64,000 bases of DNA from Sporosarcina sp. NCCP-2716 (GTDB lineage Bacteria > Bacillota > Bacilli > Bacillales_A > Planococcaceae): assembly GCF_023707985.1 (NCBI RefSeq), contig NZ_BRCF01000002.1, positions 1 to 64,000 of the forward strand, given 5' to 3'. Below the pieces are notes generated by a model. It ran no database searches. It was not told where the DNA came from and saw only the letters and a list, made by a program, of their open reading frames with translations. The translations under genes and the position numbers were made by a program. Shown one piece after another: positions 43,702 to 52,554 of the stretch (positions are counted from its first letter, which is position 1; every line of letters starts with the position of its first letter).

Positions 43702-44376
43702 ATGGGAAAAGTGAAAGGCCGTATGGATGAGAGCATCCTGGTCTGTGTCTATTACGGACCGAATGGGGAACGGCTCATCCGGCGGGGGCATCAGATGGCG
43801 AGCGCGATGGACTGCCCACTATATGTCCTGACCGTCGATCCACTGCCGGTGGATGAGATGGATGCCGCAAAATCGGAGTATCTCGATAAGTGGCGTGAAC
43901 TGGCGGAAGAGCTTGAGGTCGATGAATTCATCATAAGGGACAACGAGAGCCGTCCGACCGCCAAAGTGATCAAGCAAGTGGCGCACGACCGCAATGTCAC
44001 CCAGATCATCATCGGGCAGACCGCCCAGAGCCGCTGGGAAGAGATCACGAAAGGTTCGTTCATGAACGTCCTGCTGCGTGAAATCACGTTTGTCGACTTC
44101 CACGTCGTCTCCGTCGCCCGTTCCATCAAACACGACGTCGAGGGGCTGTTCGAAAAGGGCATCCGGGCGTATCTGACCGATGACGCGGACGGCTACCGGG
44201 TGACGTTCAACTATACGAAAGACGCCCGGTTCGAAGGCATCTTCTTTAAAGAGACCGGAACCGATTTCAATAACGGCATCTTCAAGTTCATGCATGACGG
44301 GAAGATGTGCCAAGTGCGGATCACCGACGACCAGGTCGAAAAGCCCGGGGAAGTCAGCTGTAAAATCGAAGGATGA
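43702..44376 (+). CDS. KdpD-like universal stress protein domain protein
   Basis: A 224-aa cytoplasmic protein whose first 150 residues form a UspA fold like that in KdpD kinases (GERLIRRGHQMASAMDCPLYVLTV and IIIGQTAQSRWEEITKGSFMNVLLRE). The last 60 residues (YTKDARFEGIFFKETGTDFNNG) form a separate module I do not recognise. No kinase domain is present. GGAGGGG lies 8 nt before ATG 43702. Its head-to-head position with the mrp operon suggests, but does not show, a link to ion homeostasis. Confidence 0.75.
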   Translation: MGKVKGRMDESILVCVYYGPNGERLIRRGHQMASAMDCPLYVLTVDPLPVDEMDAAKSEYLDKWRELAEELEVDEFIIRDNESRPTAKVIKQVAHDRNVTQIIIGQTAQSRWEEITKGSFMNVLLREITFVDFHVVSVARSIKHDVEGLFEKGIRAYLTDDADGYRVTFNYTKDARFEGIFFKETGTDFNNGIFKFMHDGKMCQVRITDDQVEKPGEVSCKIEG

Positions 44377-44382
44377 GCCGCA

Positions 44383-44437
44383 AAAAAGAGGATTGCCCGA
44401 AGGCCAGTATGCTGGCTTCCTGGGCGATCCTCTTTTT
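44383..44437. terminator. bidirectional intrinsic terminator
   Basis: A long stem, AAAAAGAGGATTGCCC with GGGCGATCCTCTTTTT plus an inner GGCCAG/CTGGCT part, between the convergent USP and murB genes. Confidence 0.93.
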
Positions 44438-44451
44438 CAACGGCAGGCCTG

Positions 44452-45369
44452 TCATTCGGCAGGCTCGCCGACGATCTTCACTTCGCGTTCCAGGTCGACA
44501 CCGAACCGCTCTTTCACTTCCGCCTGCACCATTTCGATGGTCCGGATGTAATCGGTCGCTGTCGCGTTGTTTTTGTTGATGATGAATCCTGCGTGTTTCG
44601 TGGAAACTTCCGCGCCGCCGACCCCTTTGCCCTGCAGTCCGCTGTCCTGGATGAGCTTACCCGCAAAATAACCGGGCGGCCGTTTGAACACACTGCCGGC
44701 AGACGGATACTCAAGCGGCTGTTTCGATTCCCGCTGATGGGTCAGGTCCGCCACTTTCGCATCGATCTCCTGCTGGTCCCCGTACGTCAGCTCGAAGTCG
44801 GATGACAATACGAAATAGCCTTCGTCAGCGATGATGCTTTTACGGTATCCGAGTTTCAATTCCTCTTTCGAGAGTACGAAGATGCGCCCCGTCCGGTCCA
44901 TCAGTGTCGAGCGGACGATGATGTCGTTCACTTCCCCGCCATAAGCCCCGGCGTTCATCGCCATCGCACCGCCGACCGAGCCCGGTATTCCGCAGGCGAA
45001 TTCGAAACCGGTCAATCCGGCAGCTGCTGCAGCGCGTGAGACATCGATGATATGGGCTCCCGCTTCCGCATGGACATGCGTCCCTTCCACTGAAATTGCA
45101 TCGAGCCTGACCGGGTGGAGGACGATGCCCCGCACTCCCCCATCGCGGACGACCATATTCGATCCGTTGCCGAGCAGCAGGAGCGGGATGCCGTTATCAT
45201 GGGCATACCGGACGGTTTCCTGCATTTCATCTGCTGTTTCAGGGATCACGAGCAGGTCTGCGTGACCGCCGAGCTGTGTTTTTGTATACGCGGACAGGGG
45301 TTCATCCAGCAAAAGCTGCCCCCCGGTGATTGTTTTCTTTAAGTCTGTCAGCCATTGCTGCTTCGTCAT
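44452..45369 (-). CDS. murB: UDP-N-acetylenolpyruvoylglucosamine reductase
   Basis: A 305-aa flavoenzyme that makes UDP-MurNAc. FAD-domain motifs are LLLGNGSNMVVRDGG and GIPGSVGGAMAMNAGAYGGE. The catalytic region is YPSAGSVFKRP with the proton-donor Ser, and the conserved HAGFIINKNNATATD follows. AAAGGA lies before ATG 45369. A longer reading adds no conserved sequence. Confidence 0.95.
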   Translation of the reverse strand: MTKQQWLTDLKKTITGGQLLLDEPLSAYTKTQLGGHADLLVIPETADEMQETVRYAHDNGIPLLLLGNGSNMVVRDGGVRGIVLHPVRLDAISVEGTHVHAEAGAHIIDVSRAAAAAGLTGFEFACGIPGSVGGAMAMNAGAYGGEVNDIIVRSTLMDRTGRIFVLSKEELKLGYRKSIIADEGYFVLSSDFELTYGDQQEIDAKVADLTHQRESKQPLEYPSAGSVFKRPPGYFAGKLIQDSGLQGKGVGGAEVSTKHAGFIINKNNATATDYIRTIEMVQAEVKERFGVDLEREVKIVGEPAE

Positions 45370-45569
45370 TGCACCCAATCCTTTCGAAAGTTCATGACAC
45401 TCTCTCAGTATGCTGTGTATCCGTTTTTTTGACAAGAGGGACGGACCGGTTTCGCGTCTTGGTGCCATCGTATGCGGGCGCCCGTATAAATGTCCCGCCC
45501 GCCGTTAGATTCCCCTTTTTCCGGGAACAATAGTGTGTAAGTACGACTACAATCAGGGAGGGGTTCCAA

Positions 45570-46949
45570 CTGTTACATTCACTTTGGCTCGATACCGCAT
45601 ACCCGCGTGCCGAGCTTCCAACACTCGCTGAAGATACGTCCTGTGACGTCTGTATCATCGGCGGCGGGCTCAGCGGACTGGCTGCAGCATACCTGCTTGC
45701 CAAAACCGGCAAGCATGTCGTCCTGCTTGAGAAGGACCGCATTCTCGAAGGGGCTTCCGGGAACAATACCGGCAAACTGACGACCCAGCACGACATCATC
45801 TATGGAGAACTGATCACCAAACTAGGCGCAGATGCGGCACGCCTCTACTATAAGACGAACGACCAGGCAATCCGGTTCGCCGAGTCGATCGCAGCCGGCG
45901 ATGAACTGCGGCCGAGCCAGTCCGTCCTGTATGCAAGCACGGCCGACGGCATCCAGCAGCTCGAGAAAGAGACTGCTGCCTATAAGGAACTCGGCATCCC
46001 GCACAGCAGGACACTGAACAGCGAACTGCCGATCGACGTGACTGAAACCTTAACCATACCGGATCAGGCACAGCTCCATCCCGTCCGTTTCGGCCAGCAC
46101 TTGAGTGAGCTTGCGCAATCCGAAGGCGCCGAATTGTATGAGAAGGCCGATGTCCGGTCGATGGATCTGAAGGACAAGTCGCTGCAGCTTGCAAACGGCG
46201 CGGTCGTCCGGTTTAACGAGCTCGTGCTCTGCACGCACTATCCGATCGAAGCGATCCGCGGACTGAACGTCATGAAGCTCGAAGTGAAGCGTTCATACGT
46301 CATCTCCGCGCCGGCTCATATGCCCTTGCGGAACCAGTACTTGTCGGCAGACGAACCGAAGCGGTCGATCCGCACGGTTTTCATCGACGGGCGGCCGCAC
46401 TTCATGCTGGGCGGTGAAAGCCATATCGCAGGCATTACAGGGGATACAAACGAACGGTACAGCCGTCTCGCCCACGAACTCCAGGAGACGTATAGCCTCG
46501 GTGCCCCGACGCACCATTGGTCTGCGCAGGATCCGTCGACGCCGGACTGCGTGCCGTACGCCGGGCCGATCTCCTCCTCGCTGCCGTATGTGCACATATG
46601 TACCGGTTTCCGGAAGTGGGGCATGTCAAACTCGCTCGCTTCGGCGCGCATCATCACGGACGTGATCACCGGCGTAAAAAACCCGGCGATCGAGCTGTAT
46701 GCACCTGACCGGACCGGGTTCGGAACACTGCTGTTCCAGGCTTTGAAGACGACGGGCTATGTAGCAAAAGAATTTACTTCCGGACACGTCCAGCGCACCG
46801 ACACACCGATCTGCACCCATATGGGCTGCCGGACGCGCTGGAACAAAGCGGACGAGACATGGGACTGTCCGTGCCACGGGTCCCGGTTCCGCAAGGACGG
46901 CTCGGTGCTCGAAGGCCCGGCAACACGGCCGCTCGATTTATCCGACTGA
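45570..46949 (+). CDS. FAD-dependent oxidoreductase with C-terminal Rieske domain (YhfW-like), apparent CTG start
   Basis: A 459-aa protein. The N-terminal FAD motif is CDVCIIGGGLSGLAAAYLL (about residues 25-43), the DAO-type domain runs to about 370, and a Rieske [2Fe-2S] domain closes it with CTHMGC and CPCHGSRF. The frame is open from a TAG at 45531, but between there and 46038 no in-frame ATG, GTG or TTG occurs. The GTG at 46038 would remove the whole FAD-binding motif. CTG 45570 has GGGAGGGG 6 nt upstream and gives the N-terminus expected for the family. The product is probably cytoplasmic; its substrate is unknown. Confidence 0.85.
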   Translation: MLHSLWLDTAYPRAELPTLAEDTSCDVCIIGGGLSGLAAAYLLAKTGKHVVLLEKDRILEGASGNNTGKLTTQHDIIYGELITKLGADAARLYYKTNDQAIRFAESIAAGDELRPSQSVLYASTADGIQQLEKETAAYKELGIPHSRTLNSELPIDVTETLTIPDQAQLHPVRFGQHLSELAQSEGAELYEKADVRSMDLKDKSLQLANGAVVRFNELVLCTHYPIEAIRGLNVMKLEVKRSYVISAPAHMPLRNQYLSADEPKRSIRTVFIDGRPHFMLGGESHIAGITGDTNERYSRLAHELQETYSLGAPTHHWSAQDPSTPDCVPYAGPISSSLPYVHICTGFRKWGMSNSLASARIITDVITGVKNPAIELYAPDRTGFGTLLFQALKTTGYVAKEFTSGHVQRTDTPICTHMGCRTRWNKADETWDCPCHGSRFRKDGSVLEGPATRPLDLSD

Positions 46950-46965
46950 ACAGAATACAATCCGT

Positions 46966-47016
46966 TAAAAAAAGCTGCCCGATGAGGAAAGGATCCTCTC
47001 ATCGGACAGCTTCTTT
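46966..47016. terminator. bidirectional intrinsic terminator
   Basis: AAGCTGCCCGATGAGGA pairs with TCCTCTCATCGGACAGCTT, with A-run before and T-rich stretch after, between convergent genes. Confidence 0.9.
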
Positions 47017-47023
47017 TCAGTGT

Positions 47024-47950
47024 TCACTTAAACGCTTCGGTTAATACCGGCACGATCTGTTTTTTACGCGAGACGATTCCTTTCAGCACGGCCATGTCAT
47101 TCGCCGGTACTACTTGGAAGGCCGTCATGGCGGCAAACGACTTCTCTCCGACAGCGATTGCAATGGAGTCGCTGTTAATGATATCCGTCACGACAAACAG
47201 GAATAGATCGAGCTTCTTGACGGACACTACGTCTGTCAGCAGTGCTGTCAGATCTTCTTTCCGGCTGAGCACGTCGTTCAGATCGACGGCATTCACTTGG
47301 GCGATCTCCATCGTCACGTCGCCCACTTCGAACGTCTTCGCATCGAGGGTGATCAGCTCTTCCAGTGTCTTCTTGCTCAGATCCGCCCCGGCTTTCAGCA
47401 TGTTCATGCCGTATTCCGGCGCGTCGACGCCCGCAATTTCAGCCAGTTCGTCCGCCGCCTGCTTGTCCTGTGCGGTGAATGTCGGTGATTTGAACAGCAG
47501 CGAATCCGAAATGATGGCCGACAGCATAAGTCCTGCGACGTTTTTCGGGATGTCGACGCCGTTCTCCTTGAACAGTTTGTTCAGGATCGTCGCCGTACAG
47601 CCGACCGGCTCCGCCCGGTAGTAGAGCGGATCGCTCGTCTGGAAATTGGCGATGCGGTGATGGTCGATCACTTCAATCACCTGTACGTCGTCGATGTCAT
47701 CCGCACTCTGCTGTTTTTCGTTATGGTCGACGAGGATGACTTGGGAAGCATCCGCGGACACGCGTTCCGCCAAACGCGGCGCTTCGAAACCGAACGTATC
47801 AAGGGCGAATTGCGTTTCTTCCGACACACTGCCCAGTCTTACGGCTTCCGCGTCCATGCCGAGCTGCTGTTTCAAACAGGCGTACGAAATCGCCGAAGCG
47901 ATGGAATCCGTGTCAGGATTTTTATGGCCGAATACGAGTACTTTGTTCAA
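47024..47950 (-). CDS. ppaC: manganese-dependent inorganic pyrophosphatase, TTG start
   Basis: A 308-aa family II pyrophosphatase that hydrolyses PPi to phosphate. DHH motifs: [18 protein letters not shown] and IDHHRIANF; the C-terminal DHHA2 domain ends in [13 protein letters not shown] 47950 gives the family N-terminus [16 protein letters not shown], with TAGGAGG about 9 nt upstream. It follows nsrR on the same strand. Confidence 0.95.
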   Translation of the reverse strand: MNKVLVFGHKNPDTDSIASAISYACLKQQLGMDAEAVRLGSVSEETQFALDTFGFEAPRLAERVSADASQVILVDHNEKQQSADDIDDVQVIEVIDHHRIANFQTSDPLYYRAEPVGCTATILNKLFKENGVDIPKNVAGLMLSAIISDSLLFKSPTFTAQDKQAADELAEIAGVDAPEYGMNMLKAGADLSKKTLEELITLDAKTFEVGDVTMEIAQVNAVDLNDVLSRKEDLTALLTDVVSVKKLDLFLFVVTDIINSDSIAIAVGEKSFAAMTAFQVVPANDMAVLKGIVSRKKQIVPVLTEAFK

Positions 47951-48002
47951 AATTACATTCCTCCTAAGTTCTATATGCACTGCTGTCCATCCCATCTTAC
48001 CA

Positions 48003-48449
48003 TCATGGCAGCGGCTGCGGAAACAGAAGCAGTCCGATTTCGTCGCGATTCACGATGAAATCTGCGATCGTATACCGGTCGAGCACCGCGAGATACGCAT
48101 CCAGCGCTTCCTGCAGCGCCCCTTTCAGCCTGCAGGCCGGCGTCAGGATGCAGCCGTTCGACTCCCTGTTGAAGCATTCGACGAGCTGGAAATCGTCTTC
48201 CGTCTTCCGGACGACCATGCCGATATTGATCTGATCCGGGGGGAGCTTCAGCTGGATGCCGCCGCCCCTGCCGCGGACGGTTTCGATATAGCCGGCCTTC
48301 CCGAGTTCGTGCACGACTTTCGTCAAATGGTTTTTCGATATACGAAAAGCGGCTGAGATTTCCTGAACGGTCGACCGTTCGCCGTCAGGTTTCGCCCCTA
48401 AGAAGATCAGGACGCGAAGCGAGTAATCCGTATAAAGCGTTAACCGCAT
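48003..48449 (-). CDS. nsrR: NsrR, Rrf2-family nitric-oxide-responsive repressor
   Basis: A 148-aa Rrf2 regulator. A winged helix spans residues 1-65, and three cluster-ligand cysteines lie at 92, 100 and 106, the positions I recall for B. subtilis NsrR. NO damage to the Fe-S cluster relieves repression. ATG 48449 has AAAGGTGG upstream. It is divergent from hmp, its best known target. Confidence 0.94.
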   Translation of the reverse strand: MRLTLYTDYSLRVLIFLGAKPDGERSTVQEISAAFRISKNHLTKVVHELGKAGYIETVRGRGGGIQLKLPPDQINIGMVVRKTEDDFQLVECFNRESNGCILTPACRLKGALQEALDAYLAVLDRYTIADFIVNRDEIGLLLFPQPLP

Positions 48450-48531
48450 GGTATCCACCTTTCTTTCTGTTTCCATCCAAGTTTTTGTCCGATTTTTGAA
48501 TGGAATGTGACTATCCATTGAACATTTTGTA

Positions 48532-48549
48532 AAGATGTATTTTTTATAT
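48532..48549. promoter_or_regulatory. putative NsrR operator between nsrR and hmp
   Basis: AAGATGTATTT, a good match to the known NsrR half-site, followed by an AT-rich imperfect second half (TTTATATA), lies about 60 bp before the hmp ATG. TTGAAC at 48518-48523 could be a -35, but the -10 is not clear. Confidence 0.55.
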
Positions 48550-48608
48550 AGCTTTTGAAATCCATCTGCGTTACGATGAATCCATCAACTACGAGAGGTC
48601 GTGTCACT

Positions 48609-49796
48609 ATGCTATCCCAAGAAACTATCGATATCGTCAAATCTACTGTACCCGTTCTCGAAGAGCATGGCAAAACAATTACAACTGTATTCTACAAAAA
48701 CATGTTTGAAGCCCATCCTGAATTGCTGAACATCTTCAACCACGTCAACCAGCAGCAAGGACGCCAGCAGACGGCGCTCGCAAATACGGTGCTCGCAGCA
48801 GCGAAGTACATCGATAACTTGGAAGCCATCGTGCCGGCAGTCGTCCAGATTGCGAATAAGCACGTATCACTCGGCATCGTGCCTGAACAATATCCGATCG
48901 TCGGGAAATATCTGCTCGGCGCCATCAAAGAAGTGCTCGGCGACGCTGCGACACCTGAAATCCTCGGTGCGTGGGAAGAAGCATACGGTGTGATCGCGGA
49001 TGCCTTCATCGGCGTGGAAGCCGGCATGTATGACAAGATGGAATCGGAAGAAGGCGGCTGGAAGCTGTTCAAAGGATTCATCCTTTCCGATAAAATCAAA
49101 GAAAGCGACGTCATCACGTCGTTCTACTTCAAACCGGTCGATGGCGGTAAAGTCCCGTCTTACAAACCTGGTCAATTCATCAGCATCAAACTCGATATCC
49201 CTGGTGAGAAGAATACATTGATCCGCCAGTACAGCCTGTCCCAGGCACCGAACGGCGAAACGTTCCGGATCTCGGTCAAGCGCGAAGCGGATAACGATCC
49301 GAACGGCAAAGCGTCCGTCTATCTCCATGACAGCTTGAACGTCGGGGATACTGTCGAACTCAGCGCTCCTGCCGGCGACTTCTACCTCGATGTCGAAAGC
49401 AGCACGCCGATCACATTGATCAGCGGCGGTGTCGGCGTGACACCGATGATGGCGATGTATGAAACAGTCGCTACGACAACACCTGAGCGTCCGGTCGCAT
49501 TCCTGCATTCAGCCCGCACACGCAGCCATCAGGCGTTCGACACAGTTGTCCGCGAGATGAACGAATCATTGTCATCTTCAAGCTATGCGGCCCTTTACTC
49601 GGAAGAAGGCGACGGGTTCATCGACCGTGACTTCCTTGAAAAGAATGTTCTGGAAGGCAGCGACGTGTATGTATGCGGTCCGACTCCGTTCATGCAGGCG
49701 GTCATCAGCCAGCTGTATGCAATGGGCATCGACAAAGAGAAAGTCCACTTCGAATTCTTCGGCCCTGCTGTCCAGCTCGAACTGGCGCATGCCTGA
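48609..49796 (+). CDS. hmp: flavohaemoglobin, nitric oxide dioxygenase
   Basis: A 395-aa protein with three modules: globin (1 to about 140, proximal His in NKHVSLGI), FAD-binding (RQYSLSQAP, about 205) and NAD-binding ([12 protein letters not shown] and YVCGPTPFM). It converts NO to nitrate with O2 and NAD(P)H. ATG 48609 has AGAGG 10 nt upstream and gives the usual [11 protein letters not shown] start. Confidence 0.96.
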   Translation: MLSQETIDIVKSTVPVLEEHGKTITTVFYKNMFEAHPELLNIFNHVNQQQGRQQTALANTVLAAAKYIDNLEAIVPAVVQIANKHVSLGIVPEQYPIVGKYLLGAIKEVLGDAATPEILGAWEEAYGVIADAFIGVEAGMYDKMESEEGGWKLFKGFILSDKIKESDVITSFYFKPVDGGKVPSYKPGQFISIKLDIPGEKNTLIRQYSLSQAPNGETFRISVKREADNDPNGKASVYLHDSLNVGDTVELSAPAGDFYLDVESSTPITLISGGVGVTPMMAMYETVATTTPERPVAFLHSARTRSHQAFDTVVREMNESLSSSSYAALYSEEGDGFIDRDFLEKNVLEGSDVYVCGPTPFMQAVISQLYAMGIDKEKVHFEFFGPAVQLELAHA

Positions 49797-49804
49797 ACAA
49801 GTTA

Positions 49805-49842
49805 AAATCCGCCCCCTCTTACGAGCGGGGGCGGATTTTTTT
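49805..49842. terminator. bidirectional intrinsic terminator
   Basis: AAATCCGCCCCC pairs with GGGGGCGGATTT around TCTTACGAGC, with a seven-T tail on the plus strand; it serves convergent hmp and ykvI. Confidence 0.92.
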
Positions 49843-49847
49843 GCGTT

Positions 49848-50909
49848 CTATCGTTTACTGCGGGCTGCTTTCGCCGGCATTCTGAACGAGGCCAGCAGCA
49901 GAGCGAGCATGAGGAATACGCCGATGTAGCCGATGAACGGATACAGGATGTCGAGCAGCTTGGAGAAACCGACGAAGCTCAGTCCGAAGCCGACGACGAG
50001 CACAGCGAGCACGAACCTGCGGAAGCCCTGCGTGCCCCTGTGGAAGAACCGTGCGCCGAATGAGTAGAACATACTGACTGCCGTATTGAAGATCATGCCG
50101 TACAGCACGACCGCCATCAGCACAGCCAAGATCGGCGAAATGTCGTTGATAATTGCGAGCATCGGCAAGTCCGTATCTTTCACCGTTTCGATTTTGGAGA
50201 AGATCGCCAGGTGGCTCAGCAGGATCATGATCCCGAGTCCGAGACCGCCGACCAGGCCGCCGAGCGCAGCGGCTTTCTCGTCCTTCTCCGCGCCGCCCAT
50301 CACGAGCGACATGGCTGCCCCTACTGCGAGATTGAAGGACACGTAGTTGATGGCGGAGATCCACCAGTTCGGAAGCGGTGTCTGAATGGATGTCGCCACG
50401 CTGTCCAGACTTTCATACGATCCCGTCATCGTCGTCAGGCAATACACGGATACGATGATGACCGCCAAGATCAGGAACGGCGTAATACTCCCGATGACCG
50501 CGACGACGCGGTCCACATTGAGCAGCACTGTCAGATAGACGAGCACCACCATCAGCAGGCTGCCGGCAAACGGCGGCAGTCCGAACTGCTGATTCAAGTT
50601 GGAACCGGCTCCGGCAATCATGACCACCCCGACCGAAAACAGCGTGATGACGATGACCGCATCCACGATGAGTCCCAAGTACTTGCCGCTGATCGTGTAC
50701 ACCGCATCCTTGTGGGAAATCGTCTGCATCCGGCTCCCGAGCCGCGTCAGCACCATGCCGAAGTAGGCGAAAAGGACTGTCGACAGGATGGCACCGATAA
50801 TGCCAAGCATTCCAAAACTCGTAAAATACTGCACAATCTCTTTTCCGGAAGCGAACCCGGCCCCGACAATGATGCCGATGAAGGCACTTCCCATTTTCAA
50901 TACTTTCAA
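49848..50909 (-). CDS. ykvI: YkvI-family membrane permease, TTG start
   Basis: A 353-aa protein with about ten membrane helices, resembling the YkvI group of the APC/LeuT-fold superfamily. GIIVGAGFASGKEIVQYF at the N-terminus is typical of the group, where the unwound TM1 region binds substrate. TTG 50909 has GGGGG 7 nt upstream. The substrate is unknown. Confidence 0.83.
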   Translation of the reverse strand: MKVLKMGSAFIGIIVGAGFASGKEIVQYFTSFGMLGIIGAILSTVLFAYFGMVLTRLGSRMQTISHKDAVYTISGKYLGLIVDAVIVITLFSVGVVMIAGAGSNLNQQFGLPPFAGSLLMVVLVYLTVLLNVDRVVAVIGSITPFLILAVIIVSVYCLTTMTGSYESLDSVATSIQTPLPNWWISAINYVSFNLAVGAAMSLVMGGAEKDEKAAALGGLVGGLGLGIMILLSHLAIFSKIETVKDTDLPMLAIINDISPILAVLMAVVLYGMIFNTAVSMFYSFGARFFHRGTQGFRRFVLAVLVVGFGLSFVGFSKLLDILYPFIGYIGVFLMLALLLASFRMPAKAARSKR

Positions 50910-51110
50910 GAAGCTTCCCCCTAATTTTTCCGGCAGCGGACAGCTGCCCTTCTCTTTCCCGTAACGCGTTCCGCTATCCGTCTTTTAACTTTTCAATCAA
51001 TTTGAGCTATGTATGCGCTTCGTTAAATTTACCACTGTTAGAGGACACTTTCAACCTGAACTGCACCTCACCGCCCGGCTGCTGACGCTGTCCTGCACCT
51101 TCCACAAACG

Positions 51111-51155
51111 AAAAAGCCGCCAGAGGAAGACCGGTTTCCCGGCCTTTCCGGCAGC
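51111..51155 (-). terminator. probable terminator after the DJ-1/PfpI gene
   Basis: On the minus strand GCTGCCGGAAAGGCCGG pairs imperfectly with CCGGTCTTCCTCTGGCGGC, followed by TTTTTCG. The stretch 50910-51110 otherwise holds nothing I can name. Confidence 0.65.
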
Positions 51156-51183
51156 TTGACTGCAGTATGTTTCCTGCGGATGA

Positions 51184-51699
51184 TCAGGCTTCGAGCAGTT
51201 TCAGTGCTTCCCGGTTGAACGCCGGAATGTCATCCGGCTGACGGCTTGTCACGAGCTGATTCTGGCAGACGACGACTTCCTTGTCCGCATAGTCAGCTCC
51301 TGCGTATTCCATGTCCACACGGATTGACTTGTAGCCTGTCGCGTCGCGTCCTTCGAGTGCCTTCGCCGTGATGAGCAGCTGAGGGCCGTGACATATCGCA
51401 AACACCGGTTTCTTCGCGTCCATGAAAGCTTTGACGAATTCTACGAAACGGTCGTCCGCCCGGAGCTGATCCGGGGAGAAACCGCCAGGGATGAACAGCG
51501 CATCGAAATCATCCGGTTTGACGTCATCGATCCCTTTGTCGATCTTAACAGGGGTCTGTTTTTTCATGCCCTTCACTTCTTTGCCTGCTTCTTTTTCAAT
51601 GGTGACAACTTCGTGGCCAGCGTCCTTGAACGCTTTTGCCGGTTCCGTGTACTCCGAGTCCTCGAACATGTCCGTCAATACAGTAGCGATTTTAGTCAT
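51184..51699 (-). CDS. DJ-1/PfpI-family protein (YfkM/general stress protein 18 type)
   Basis: A 171-aa DJ-1 superfamily protein. The nucleophile elbow AICHGPQLLI has the conserved Cys, with Glu at the N-terminus (TDMFEDSEYTEP) and PGGFSPDQLR. Relatives are annotated as deglycases or cysteine hydrolases; the activity is debated. ATG 51699 is preferred by similarity, though AAGGAG is 12 nt away. No convincing sigma-B promoter is seen, unlike the B. subtilis homologue as I recall it. Confidence 0.88.
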   Translation of the reverse strand: MTKIATVLTDMFEDSEYTEPAKAFKDAGHEVVTIEKEAGKEVKGMKKQTPVKIDKGIDDVKPDDFDALFIPGGFSPDQLRADDRFVEFVKAFMDAKKPVFAICHGPQLLITAKALEGRDATGYKSIRVDMEYAGADYADKEVVVCQNQLVTSRQPDDIPAFNREALKLLEA

Positions 51700-51775
51700 T
51701 TCTGCTGAACACTCCTTCATCGATTATAGTGTATCTTCCATTTGTTTGTTTTCCTCTTTCCCGCCAGACCTAAAC

Positions 51776-52369
51776 CTACGGGCGGTACTTCGAGACGAAC
51801 GCATTATCCTTTTCAAAGAAACGATACGGATAATGTACAGCTTCTCCGGAGTTCGCTATACCGACCCGCGGCCCGCTTTCGATTTCACCCGCAGTGGCCG
51901 TCCGGGCGATGAAGAGCGGCCGCTCGAACCAGCGGCGGCCGTAATAGTCCATCGTTACGCCGAGCGCCTTCGACAGCTTGCCCGGTCCGCTCGTCCAGTC
52001 CTTCATCGCGAGCTTCTCCCCCCGCCGTTCACGCATATACTCCAGCCCATCGACCGGTTCGCCCGCACGCAGCAATATTGCATGCGGTGTTCCGGGCGGT
52101 CCGCAAACGACATTCATGAGCGTATGGGTATGCATCTGATACGTATAGATGCTCCCCGGCTCCCCGAACATGACTTCCGTGCGCTTCGTGCGGCGGTTGC
52201 CGAAACTGTGTGCCGCCCTGTCCTCCGCCCCATGATACGCTTCGGTTTCAACGATGCGGACGATGACAGGGCCCGTCGGCAGTTCATGGACAATCAGATG
52301 GCCGATCAGTTCCTTCGCCAGTTCCAATACAGGTTTTTCAAAAAACTGCCGATCCACCGGCTCATACAT
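51776..52369 (-). CDS. DNA-3-methyladenine glycosylase (AAG/MPG family)
   Basis: A 197-aa base-excision enzyme of the AAG fold. Conserved: LIGHLIVHELP, IVETEAYHGAEDRAAHSFGNRRTKRTEVMFGEPG with the catalytic Glu, and TSGPGKLSKALGV. It removes alkylated purines. AAAGGAGG is 7 nt before ATG 52369. It is monocistronic. Confidence 0.93.
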   Translation of the reverse strand: MYEPVDRQFFEKPVLELAKELIGHLIVHELPTGPVIVRIVETEAYHGAEDRAAHSFGNRRTKRTEVMFGEPGSIYTYQMHTHTLMNVVCGPPGTPHAILLRAGEPVDGLEYMRERRGEKLAMKDWTSGPGKLSKALGVTMDYYGRRWFERPLFIARTATAGEIESGPRVGIANSGEAVHYPYRFFEKDNAFVSKYRP

Positions 52370-52500
52370 AAGTCCGCCTCCTTTCCAACTGCAGTCCGGC
52401 CTGCAGAACGTCTTGCGTCCCACTCGCCGGACATCACCTTTTTCTAAGCTTTACCCACTTTCCGCCCCGGCAATCCCCGTCCGCCGGAAGAAGGCCATGC

Positions 52501-52535
52501 AAAAAGCGGACCGCTCACGATCGAGGGTCCGCTTC
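52501..52535 (-). terminator. intrinsic terminator after the ABC exporter
   Basis: On the minus strand AGCGGACC pairs with GGTCCGCT around a 13-nt loop, followed by TTTTTGC. Confidence 0.85.
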
Positions 52536-52554
52536 CAGCTTCCAGCCGTCCGTG

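Noticed and set aside
45531..45620. Frameshift or pseudogene at the start of the FAD/Rieske gene
   Set aside because: The frame is intact for 459 codons with all FAD and Rieske motifs; only the start codon is unusual. A base error remains possible but is not needed.
51721..51775. Sigma-B promoter upstream of the DJ-1/PfpI gene
   Set aside because: GTTTAG and GGGAAA are present on the minus strand but only 7 bp apart, too close for a sigma-B site.
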